From: Cyclospora cayetanensis
Taxonomy: Eukaryota > Apicomplexa > Conoidasida > Eucoccidiorida > Eimeriidae
Assembly: GCF_002999335.1 (NCBI RefSeq)
Contig: NW_020312270.1
Span: forward strand, 222,498-286,497
DNA: 64,000 nucleotides
Direction of reading: 5' to 3'
Shown: positions 46,427-57,200 of the stretch, in pieces
Position numbering within the stretch: position 1 is the first letter of the stretch
Layout: each line of letters starts with the position of its first letter
The notes under the pieces: model-generated
Database searches by the model: none
Told to the model about the DNA's origin: nothing
What the model saw: only the letters and a program-made list of their open reading frames with translations
Program-made: the position numbers and the translations under genes

Positions 46427-46924
46427 TCTACAGCCCTTCGCATAAGGTCTAAAGAGGAGTGCCAGCCGTCCTTCGCTTTCTGCCCACAGACGCTTTTTCT
46501 TCACCGTTAGTGAGGCATAGCTTAGCCGGAAACACTATAACTTCGAGCTTCCCAGACTTGCGCTGAAAAAATCTGCTCCGTCAGCCCTCCCTCGTGCATG
46601 CGCGCCTATACAGCAAGCCCGCCCTGTACAGCTGAGAGTGCGGCATGGATTCTAGTCTATTTTGGAAACCGACACCATGAATCTTTACATTTATGGTGCA
46701 GAAAAGGCTATTTATTTTCCTTGTGCTGCCCTAGAAAGGCAGGGTCGCCTCTTTCTTCATCCTTCTGGCTTCCTCGAAGCCCCCCTAGGTAGCTGAGGAC
46801 CGACCAACTGCAAACCCTGCACCCTAAAGTGCGATGTTATTGGGCTAAGACCTTGAATATGACTGACTTAATGCTCTGAAGTAAGTATCTGCGTGTGCAT
46901 GTATACATATGTGTATTATCACTC
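46427..46924. promoter_or_regulatory. divergent promoter region, COX19 and 46.9-kb gene
   Basis: About 500 bases separating two head-to-head genes, so both promoters should lie here. It holds TCGTGCATGCGCG near 46591 with a GCATGC core and an AT-richer part after 46840 (GTATACATATGTGTATTATC). Promoter status is inferred from position only. Confidence 0.4.
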
Positions 46925-47938
46925 ATGGCGGGTCGTCTGCCTGCGAGGCCCTACAGCAGCATTGCCAGTAGCGCCCGAAATCCCTTAGTGATGCCGCACA
47001 CTTTGAGGGGCTTTGCTGCATGTGCAGCAACGAAAGCGGCACGAGGGCATTCGGCCGCACTGTCTGCTGCTCTTCAGACAGGTCGATCAACAGCGCCACC
47101 TGCACATTGCTGCGCCTTTCGGGGAAGTCTGTCAGCCATAGGCTCTGCAGCAGCTGCAGCAGTGCCTGCAGTAGAGCACGCTTCACTCAGGGGCCTCATG
47201 AACCAGCAGGGGCGCTACCTGCACTTCGCTTCCCGAGCTGAATTCAAAAACTTCCTCAAGGGACCCAGGTCAGCGGCTGCTGGTTGTAATTGCCGCTCTT
47301 ACTGCCGCTTCTGTGATCCGCCAGTTCACATTTTTTGCAGATGCCTGTGCTAGGGTTCTTGCTGCAGGGAGGGGCGTCTGGTCCGAGGCGTCCCGACTTT
47401 GGAATACAGAGCGCTTGGCCACAATCGTCAGAGGCGCCAGTGGCCTTATTTTATTCGAAGGGCTTTCTTCTGCCCCCAGACGCTTCCAACTTACCGTGCG
47501 CTGCTGCTGCAGCAGCAGCCCCTCACTCCTTGCAACAACAGAAATAACAGGATCTTGAGCCCACGAGCTGCTGCGCGTGTTGTTGCTGCGCGTTCTGATT
47601 CCAGTGCAGCCGTTTCTGGTGCAACGCGCTCGGGGGAGCTGAGGAATAGAGGCCACGGGCAGCATGCCCTCGCTTTGCACCTCAAGTCGTACCTCAACAG
47701 TGCCGGCAGAAGCGGAATCGGTGAACGCCTGCTGCTGCAGTACACCTCTGATGCTGCAGTAGCCAGGCAGCAACTGCAGCGGGCGCTGCAGCAGGAAATG
47801 CCCTATGTGGAAATAAACGCGCAGTGTACGGACGGCAAACGATCCATTTCTATCAGCTGCATGAAACAGCAAGAAGATCTGTTGACTCTCAAAGTGTCGG
47901 GTAGGATTCGAGATTGCGGTTTCTTGGGGACTGGCTAA
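46925..47938 (+). CDS. uncharacterised protein, possible mitochondrial targeting
   Basis: Two-exon model 46925-47268 and 47368-47938, 304 residues. The intron is 99 bases, with donor GTCAGC and acceptor TTCTTGCTGCAG, and the phases close. The N-terminus is Arg/Ala/Ser-rich without acidic residues (MAGRLPARPYSSIASSARN), as in mitochondrial presequences. Islands with protein-like character are MNQQGRYLHFASRAEFKNFL, RQWPYFIRRAFFCPQTLP, LHLKSYLNSAGRSGIGERLL and ARQQLQRALQQEMPYVEINA. I do not recognise a domain. A second frame is open across the intron and would give a hydrophobic span (RLLVVIAALTAASVIRQF) but cannot be joined in phase on either side. Mitochondrial location is inference. Confidence 0.5.
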
Positions 47939-49126
47939 GACTTGGGGTGTATATACAGCTCAGGAATTGGAATTGAGAGAGGTCATAATTTGCGGTTGTA
48001 TGTGGATCGTTGCAGACACGAAGGCCTTCGACACCCAAAAAGCAGTAGTGGCTATCCTTTCGCGGCTAGGGTGTCTGTAGGGCCAGTGCTCAATGGTTCA
48101 ACAAACATTAGCTGCTGCCCCTTCAGTGTGTACTAATTTGCAGAGTGCACAAATGCCGTGGGCAGCGGTGCTTTAACCGAAGATCTAGCAGCTAGAGAAG
48201 CAGTAGCAGTAGCTCCTCTTCTGCTGCCTGTTACTTGACTCATAAAAATCGCTGCAGTGCTTTTTCCTTTAAGCAATACAAACGAGTCGTATGCAGGATG
48301 CAGGTTGTACACAATACAGGCCATTCCCTGCCGGAAGCGTAGAATGCGCCAAGCGTTAGCCTCATCACTATAGAGTTCGCGAGGCGTAGTTCCCCGCCTC
48401 TACGCACGGTGCGAAGAAAAAACTTTTAGCGTCGCGGGGGGCAGATCCGAAGCCGGAGGTTGATGGGACGCTCGCCTCTCCTCAATGGCTTACAGGCGGT
48501 AGCTTTTGGCATCTGCTCCCTGCTGTCTCTATGACGCTTTTTCCCCAAATGATAGAGGGGTGGCAGCTGTAGTCTAGTGGCTAGGGTATTCGCGTCAAGG
48601 GCGCATGACTCTGCACGTGCTCCCCGGCGGTCACATTGAACGACGGTGTTGTGCTTGTAGCTCTTTCTATTCTGCGTTTCTTGACATTGAATATTCACAC
48701 TGTAGGCTTTATTCTTTTCCACGGCAATTCCTCCTGGGGGCGAATTCTTCAAGCAGTTTTCTGCTCGGGAGCAGGTGTACTCATAACCGAGCCGCCGGAC
48801 AATGAAGTAGCATCGCAAACGATAATACAACGACCATGACCCCGAGAGAGAGCCGGAGGATGGCAACGCGTAAAAGCTGCCCCCACAATAATCATTGGAA
48901 ACATCGGCCTTTTGGGGGGCCGCCGGCTATGGCACACGCATACTCGCATGCCGATGCATCAGGCAACCGTCCCCTTTTAGGCTCTTCCTGAGTACTTCAT
49001 CTCCGAAGGTTGTTGTTTGATGTTGAGAAAACCTCCTGTGCGTAGGCCAATTAATTTTGTTTGTGCGTTTATGTCTGCGTGTGCGTATGTATACGTGTGT
49101 GTATGTATGCCTGTATGTGTGTTTAC

Positions 49127-49158
<32 letters not shown>

Positions 49159-49867
49159 CTACGGAACTTCCTTAAGTTGAAAGTTTTTGGCTCCATGTTG
49201 TTTCTGATTCTTTCGAAGTGTATGCATTTAGAGTAAGCGTCACCTCGAATGGCTGTGTGTTCTCGCCAAAATCGTGAGGGAGCCGTTGCAGAATCCATCA
49301 CCATGGCTCCCCATGGCTTTGGCGGAAGCCCACAGGAAGCGCGTTTGGTCGCCTATACGAATTTGTGAATACGCTATATTAGAGTCCTTAACAATAGCCT
49401 AAGGTAAACGAGGTCGGGGATTTCTGGTTGTGCCTGGGGCAAACATTTAGAAACGACATGGGCCGACGTGTGGACGACAGGGTCACTCGTCGGCCCCCTT
49501 AAATGCATCAGTACGAAAGAGAGTCAGGAGCTACCAAAATAGCAAAAACCTTTGAGAATGTATCTGTGCACCTTGCGAATCCTTGGTGCGGTGTGTGGAG
49601 GAGGGGGTGCGGGTAGCCACTGGACTGGCCAGCTGTGTGAGTCATTGCTGCTGCTGCCTCCTACAGTATGCCGCGAAGGCTGCCGTTGCCCCTGCAGAGC
49701 AGCTCTCTGAGTGGCTGTATCTTGTTGTTTCTACTTTGTTGAGGCCTTTTCTTCCAGGTGTATGCATAGGCTTTTTTTTACAGTCATACTCGGCAAGGAT
49801 TTACACGTTGCGCCACGGTGTCTCTCTGTCCCTTATCGTTCTTACCTTCAGTTCCTAACACCCTACA
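47939..49867. other. intergenic, no supported gene
   Basis: Contains GGTGTATATACAG just after the preceding stop, a minus-strand Ala/Thr-rich short frame near 48200 (RRGATATASLAARSS), a tRNA-like A-box at about 48566-48590 without a matching B-box, and a (GT)n run. 49583-49855 is open on plus and could hold untranslated sequence of the next gene. No gene model is supported. Confidence 0.45.
49127..49158. repeat. (GT)n microsatellite
   Basis: About 16 GT units with flanking degenerate GTATGTG sequence from 49075. It lies in the intergenic region. Confidence 0.85.
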
Positions 49868-52808
49868 ATGAGGATCATATTCCGCCACACCCTGCTGCCC
49901 CTGGGGGCAGCTGTGTGCTTATTTTCACACGTATCTGACCCTGCTGCACTAGTTGCAGCAGGAGGGAGAACGCCAGAGACAGAGCCGTCTGGGAGCACCC
50001 CTGCAGAAGATAACCCCCGGTTTCTCGATATGCGCGAAAGAGCTAGCCAACGGCTCGAACAAGCAGTGCGACCTGTTTGGGCCTTTTGGAAGGATCTTGC
50101 CCTGGAAGATGACGAAGATGGACCTGTAAGGGACGAAGGCCTTAGCTACTTTCTACGCCGACAGGGGCGTTCACACGGCCGGGAGCAGGTCGCTCGACCC
50201 GAGCTGCAAGATTCTGATTATGATTCTGACACTGGAGACTATGATTATGTGGGGGGTCCAGCAGAGGAGCAATCCTTCATGGCGGCCACGGACAACGATG
50301 AGGAGGGTCAACACCTTTCGAACGATCTGCCTGGAAATGCACAAGCCCAGGCAGATCCGCAAGGCGCTTCCGGAGAGCGCCTCGCCGCTGACTCAGCCCA
50401 AACCAGCACATCTGGTGCAGGAGCAGCACGCATGCAGCAAGGGGGCAGGTCAGCTGAAGGCCTCACGGAGAATGGAGACTACGATCAAGACGAGAAAGAC
50501 GAACCCACTGTAAGTCAGGAATAGCACAGACTGTGTCGAACATTAGAGGCGCGAGAGATGCTTCCCCCACTCGAACTGCCTTTCTGAGATCCGACTCACT
50601 AATGACGGTGGTAGGGCTGTGCCTGATTCGCGTAATGAACGAAAACACTCTGGGGTGTACAGGGACACCTGAATGTGGGTCACTCAGTGCTGCTTGGTTG
50701 GGTGTGTTTTGTCTGTATTCGCAGTCAAGCACAGGAAGCACCCTCAGGGAAATCATTGTGCAGGATGGTGAGTCTGCCAGAGCTTGGTTAGCGTTTGGAG
50801 CATTGGTCGCAGTGTGCCCTTGCGAGGCATACCCGTCTGTACACTTAGTCGTGCGCCTCCTCAGGGCCCCTACTAAATTTTGGCCATTTTCTATCTCTCT
50901 GGCTCCATCTACCTACCTAGCTACCACTCTACATTCGGAGTTGTCTCTCCATCCCCTTGAGTACTCGTGACGTTTTCTTTTCAGTCTTGTTCCTGGGGAG
51001 CAGTGAACACGAGAAATAGTAGTGTGTAGAGTTTCTAGGTACCTATGTTTCCACTTTTCTCTTGATGCCTGGTGCACAGTGCCTCTTGAGTACAATTATA
51101 AATATGACTCCTTCTTGAGTATCAGCTGAACGCTCGCTCTGCTCCCTTTTCATATGTCGTTTTCTCCTTGTCTCGCCCTCTTCTTTCTAATCCTGCGCGT
51201 GCACTCATCATTGCACGCAACGCCTACATCTACTCCGTAATACCGTTTTGTCCTCTTGTTATATAGGTCAAAGCCTCTCATTGCTCTCCTTCAAGGTGAA
51301 GGATCAGGGCAAGGCAATCCTTGTCAGCTTTTACTCTGTGAGCTTTCTATGCCGCCCATTCCCTTCCCCCCAAATTTTCCTCGTCGAACCTGCCCTTCCC
51401 TTGCTTCCATCTATGGTTCTCTGCCTCCCCTTCCCTCTCTACAGACTTCTCTCTCTCTCTCGCAGCTGGCTGCATGCGGTGCCTTCGCGCCTACTCTGCT
51501 CCTTTGAGCATTTCTGTGTCGATGCCTGTATGTGGTGTGCCTTTCTTTTGCCTACACCCTTTCAAACGAAAGGCTCGCCTTCCGGTCTGTCCTGCTGCAC
51601 CCTCTTCTGCCCCCTGCACGCTGCTGTCCTCTTGCCGCTTTACGAAAAGCTGTTAGGCGCTCTGCTGCTGGCTGTGCTATGCATGCCTTTACCTGCAGGC
51701 TTGGTCCCTCCACGTTGATGTTCATGGAAATGTAGTAAGGCCTGCTGCTACCGCTGCTACTGCCCCGGCTACGGGCCTTGTAGTTGCGCAGACGCTACAG
51801 CTGTAGTTGTTGCGTCTCGCCTTTGTAAGCGTTTCTGCAAAAACAGGGAGACAGGAGGTATTGATGGGTGGCAGTGCCGCTCAAGATGCCTACATCAGTT
51901 GGATCATGAGGGATTGGTGCGACTGTTCAGGATGAAGGAGAGCTCATTGAGCTCCTCGTAACCGCCGTTGCCGACGCATGTCTGCGCGCCGAGGGTACTC
52001 AGGAGGGAGGTCAGCATTAGTGGGGCGCCATGCAGCGCTTCTTATAGCGAGACTCTCCTTTCTCTCTAGTCGTTTTGCCAGAAAAAAACCCGCACACGAC
52101 GCTGCAGCATGCAACGCGTGACCAGATGTAAAATTGGCCTGTGGAAGTGTGCAGTTGGGAGAGGGACGTGATGTGATGACCCTTTTTATACTGTAGTATA
52201 TATATATATATATATATATATATGCCCCTTAGCAATATTTTTCAGGGCGCATGCAAAACGCCACCTCGATGGATGTGTGTGTGTATGTGTAAGTGTGTGT
52301 GTGTGCATGCGTTCGGTGCTTTTTGGACGCAGTGTATGAAGACCAGCTTTCTGCGCTAGACGGAAAAGTGGATGTCAATGTCGAGTGCGTAGTCAATCCC
52401 CCCAAAGAGCACCCCTTAGAAGGATCGCAGGACGTCTGGGAAACAGAAGACAATGACGACAGCGAGAGCACCTCCTCCACACAAGCCGCTGAGGAGGCAC
52501 ACGAAGAAGAGGCACAGGCCCCAGCTGACATAGCGCGTTCCCAGGCATCAAGAGCCGCCGCTCTGCCTAATGAAACACAAGAAGACGCCGAAGAAGACAA
52601 CGTAGAAGCATCCCAGCCTCAAGCGGCCAATGTGCCTGCGCACATAGACGTTATCGCTGCAGCAGAAAGCTTTAGAAGCGAAGCCGTGGCCGTTTTTCTG
52701 CGGCTTGCCGAAAATCCCGCGATTCCCCTACAATCCCATTTGGCCGCAGCGGACGCCCTCGTCAACTTTGCCAAAGAGCTTGTCACGTCCGCATTCCCCA
52801 GTGCCTGA
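49868..52808 (+). CDS. secreted acidic low-complexity protein
   Basis: Three exons, 49868-50509, 50725-50767 and 52333-52808, giving 386 residues with all phases closing. Donors are GTAAGT and GTGAGT. The N-terminus is a typical signal peptide (MRIIFRHTLLPLGAAVCLFS). The mature part is rich in Asp, Glu, Ser and Ala: ALEDDEDGPVRDEGLSYFLR, a DSDYDSDTGDYDY cluster, and ETEDNDDSESTSS in exon 3. It ends in a helical, less charged segment (ESFRSEAVAVFLRLAENPA). There is no transmembrane span after the signal, so secretion or a parasite secretory organelle or vacuole is inferred. The middle exon is only 43 nt and sets the phase for exon 3. The second intron holds a (TA)n run and a (GT)n stretch. I do not recognise the family. 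Confidence 0.65.
52197..52222. repeat. (TA)n microsatellite
   Basis: About 13 TA units in the long intron (50768-52332) of the secreted acidic protein gene. Confidence 0.85.
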
Positions 52809-54246
52809 GTGTACCGGTGTACATACAGCCCCCCGCTCCCTCCCCTTCCCAACTCCGACTTTGTCTGCAACGGTGGCAGACAAAGTTCGCGTGGACAGCG
52901 GCACGTTGGGAAATTCCCCTCGAATAAGCGCCACCCGCGTAGTAGAACAACAACAGCACACCAAGCTGCCGTACAGAGGAAGCTTGGTTGGTGCTAGCCA
53001 GCGCATGTACAGATTGCGACTAGGAGGGACGCCCTGTTCGTGCAGCGTTACTGTACGTACAGCATGAACCTCACCTTTGTCTCACGAGGCAGACGTAACT
53101 GCACTGCTGGCTCCTTTCCTGACCGACAAAACAGCCTTCCCTTCCCCTCCCCCGCTTTCTCCCTCCCCCCTGGCCCTCCACAATAGATGCGCCTTGAACT
53201 AAAAACGCTTAGGTATCTCTATATACGCAGAAGAGGGGGCTCTGCAGTCGTTAGCGCTCGCCCCTCCTCTTTACAAGGCATTCTTAGACCTTGAGGAAGC
53301 AAGCGACAGGACTGGCAGGCGCATTGCGCTCCGCGCTGTGGAGACGCAATCCTCCAAGCAATATAAGGGCTGCTAGGTAGGTGGTAGAAGGGCGACGAGC
53401 CTGCCATTATTCGGCCAGCTAACAGGGATATATCTATACGCTAGCTGGCTAGCTGGCTGGCGCGACAAGCACACGCTTTGCGAGCGGCAGCGCTCACCAA
53501 ATGCGCCCCACAGACAAGGCGCAGAAGCACCGATTGAGGAGACAGACGAGACTTAGGTCCTCCCTACGCTGCCACTACTGCAGTTACTGCTGTTGCAGCA
53601 GCAGCTGATGCTGTTACCATCTACGGTACAGCCAGCGCTGGTGGACGCAAAGGCCACCACAGATCAACCCTCCAAGTCTCTACAACCTCGGCAAAAAACG
53701 AGCACGCATAGGTCGCTGCTGCCACTGCTGCTGCATTCGCTGCGCCTACAATTTCCCCGCGGCTCTAGCCGCGTATAGGACCGAATAATAAAAGACCATC
53801 ACTGGCAGCAGCAACAGCACAAAATGCCACCCAGCGTTCAGCAGCGTCCGTGCAGCTGCTGAACGCTACACCATGAAACAATACACACACACACAGACAC
53901 ACACACACACACTTTACCATACAATTGGGTCCTCATGTATGAAACAATATGCATGTATATAATTATATATATATACTGGACGATGAGCCTCAAAAGGTCG
54001 CGCACAGGCCAAGGTGCTGCTAATACTGCTGTACTTCTGCAACAGATAGCCTGCCGCTGTTAAAAGAGTCAAAAAAGACATGATCTCAGACACCAGAACC
54101 CCCCCCCCTCCGTTCCCCCATGCTATGTGTGGTGGCAGCTCGAGCACCACCCACATCGTTATCATATATAAAACGTACAGCGCGATCGTTCGCGCATAAG
54201 CCGCTGCTGCTGCTGCTCCAGTGAATGGTCCTCCCTCACTCCGCCT
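52809..54246. other. intergenic between convergent genes
   Basis: It begins with GGTGTACATACAG at 52816. Near 53571-53660 an Ala/Thr-rich plus frame is open (ADAVTIYGTASAGGRKG). A (CA)n run is at about 53883-53912, and AT-rich sequence surrounds 53950-53980. No gene is supported. Confidence 0.45.
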
Positions 54247-57200
54247 TCAAGACGCAATGCTCGCATCCATGCCTGCAGCAGCAGCGAGCACTGCAGCGGC
54301 GAGATTCGCAACATGAGGCGCAGCACATGACGTGCTTCTCCTTGCTGCTGCACCAGCATCTCCCTGTTGCAGCTGCAACTGCCTCTTCTCCGCTTGGAGA
54401 CGGCATGCAACCGCCATGCGCCTCGCAGTGTCGTTCCCGTATATGTTAATGCTAAAAGTCCTCTTCCTCCTCTTCCTACTGCTGCCACTCCCACTGCCAC
54501 CAACCCCACCCCCACTGCCACCACCCCCACCGCCACCAACCCCACCCCCACCCCCACTGCCACCACCCCCACTGCCATCCGCAGGCAAAGTCCACTGAGC
54601 ACTCCACGTATTGTCAGACGGATTAAAACACACCCCAGGAACCTTCGCTGGCAGCTGCAGCTGCTTCTCCTCGACGCGCATCAAGATGTCATCTATAAGC
54701 GGCAGATACGCGACAGCCGCTGTTGTACCAACCCCCCCTCCTGCCGATGGCTGTCCTCCCCCACCGACCATGCCTCCACAAACAGCACTCAAGCCACCCC
54801 CACTCCCACCCCCCCCGGGAGCAACAGCTGCACCAACACTACTATGCCCCCCCCCACCGCTGCTGCTGCTCCCGCTGCCACATGCAACAGCGTTTCCGCC
54901 GCTCGAACTACTCCCATTATGACCACTCGCACTCCCCCCACTGCTTCGCAGAGAAACATCCGATGCAGTTGGAGATACACACCCCATCCCAATGCTCCCA
55001 TTGCCGCCACTCCGACAACAGCCACCTCCTCCTCCGCCTGCTGCCGCTGCTCGCAACTCCCAGCTCAAGCTGCCACTAGACACTGCATTGCTCGCTGCAG
55101 ATCGCGTGGTACGACTCATTCCCGCTTGTTGCAGCACAACTCGCTGCTGCTGCTGCTGCAATTGCAGAGGCGCCAGCTGGCGGCTGCTGAAGTTGCCGCT
55201 GCTATTGCGCAAATCCAAGAACGTGCTATACGGCTCAGGAGTCGAGAGCGAAGAAACTGACCCCGCCGGCTGTAAAACAAAGGCATCCTCCTTCGAAGCG
55301 TCAATAGCGTTGTTGCTGCAGCTGCTACTCCCACCACTACCACTGCCAAGACTACCATGGCTTGCTACCAGAACCTGGTGCTGCAGCTCCTGCTGTTGCT
55401 TCACTGTGTCATCTACTAGACGCGCACCAAAGGCAGGAGAGACTAAGCTGCTACTGCTGCAGTCTGTGCTGACTCCTGCCTTCTCGAGCAACCGGAGCTG
55501 CTGCTGATGAAGCTCCTCCTCTTGGTATTGCTGCTGCGGCTGCTGCTGTTGCTGCTGCTGCTGCTGCGAATCCGTCAGCTGCCGCTGCAGCTGCTGCAAC
55601 ACCGCGTCCGAAGACACCTCATCGCTCGACATCCTCATAAGAAACGTGGGGGGAGAGGCTGCTGCTTCCTGCTGCATCTGTTGCAGCCACAAGCTCCCTG
55701 TCTCCGCATCCGTCTCTTCAGCTGCTGCAGACAGCCTCGAAGAAAGCGCAGCGGAGAGTGCTTCCATTCCAGCGCCCGCAGTAGCCTCTGCAGACTGCTG
55801 CCGCAGCTGCAGCAGCAGCACTTCGAGGCTATTCTGCCGGCTCGTTGTGTTGCTGCTGCCGCTTTCCCCGGCATAAGAGAGGACAGACTGTATCGATCGA
55901 GAGCGCTGCGGCAGCAGCTGCTGCCGCAACTCCCTGTACGGACTGCTGCCGCTGCAACTGCTCCCGGCAACCACGGCTTCACTGCTGCCGTGCTGACGAT
56001 GCAGCAGCTGAAGCAAGTCTCGGCTGCTCGTTCGGAGCAGCTTGCTGCCGTCCACCAGATCATTTTTCCCCATCCACATCTCGCTGTGCTGAAGCACTGC
56101 TCCTCCTATCCCCGAAGAAGCCGCTGCCGCCGCAGGAGTCGCGACAGTCGAACTCCTGCTGCTGCTGATCTGCTGCTGCATCTCTTCGGCAGGCATGCGC
56201 TTCCGCTTTGCGCTAGTCACAGCTGTCTCCGAAGACACATCCCCGGATGTCGAAACACTGGCCTTCGGAAGACTCTGTTGAGGCTTCACAGGAATAAAGT
56301 CATTGAACGCCGCGACATATTCTCGCCACTCAGAAATCTTCCGAGGTGGCTGTGCTAAGGCAGCTACCCAGGAAGGCCCTTGGTGCTGCTGCTGCATGTG
56401 CTGCTGCTGCATGTGCTGCTGCTGCATGGACTGCTGCTGCATGTGCTGCTGCTGCATGTGCTGCTGACGGCGTATTCCCGAGACACCGCTGCCTCGCTGC
56501 TGGAGACAAGAGATCACATGCTGAGGAGTGCTATACACAGCGCTGAGGAGAGAACCCTCCATTGCACACACGGCATCTAGCGCGGAAGAGAGCAGCTGCA
56601 AGCTAGCCAGATGGCTAGCCACCTGCTGCCGCAGGGACGAAACACAAAACTCCACAGCAATGCTGCAGAGGCACAGCAGGCTTCGCACAGACAGTGGCAA
56701 AGCCGCGCTCACTCTGCAATCAATCGACAAAAACAATGCGCAAAACATACACTAACACATAGAGAGAGAGCGATACATAGACATATACATAAATGTATAT
56801 ATGTATATATATGTGTATCTCTAAAAGAAATGACAAAAAACCGTCCACATATCACCCCACCATTCTCCACAGACATGCCCCCCTCGTATCTGCACATCTC
56901 CTCCATCCTTGCCCTCTAAACCAGATCGAACAAACTGACAATCAAAGATTCCTCCCCCTCCCTCTGAACCCCCCTCAAAAGCCGAGAAGTAGCGCCAATG
57001 CAGCGCAGTAGGATCAACATTCTCTAGATGCTCATATATTAATATATATACATATATATACATACATGAATACATGTACATACACACATCAACATATGCG
57101 TGTATCATATTGAGTGCAGCCTCACCTCCTTCTGTCCGCGCCTTGCCAAGCTCGAAGAGGCAGCACCTGTCGCAACACAATCTCCGAATGCTGGATGAGC

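Noticed and set aside
47271..47558. Hydrophobic frame with a membrane span as the true product of the 46.9-kb gene
   Set aside because: It cannot be joined in phase to the upstream or downstream coding parts, while the spliced alternative closes from start to stop.
48560..48635. Functional tRNA gene
   Set aside because: The A-box and a possible CAA anticodon loop are seen, but there is no B-box, T-arm or acceptor pairing.
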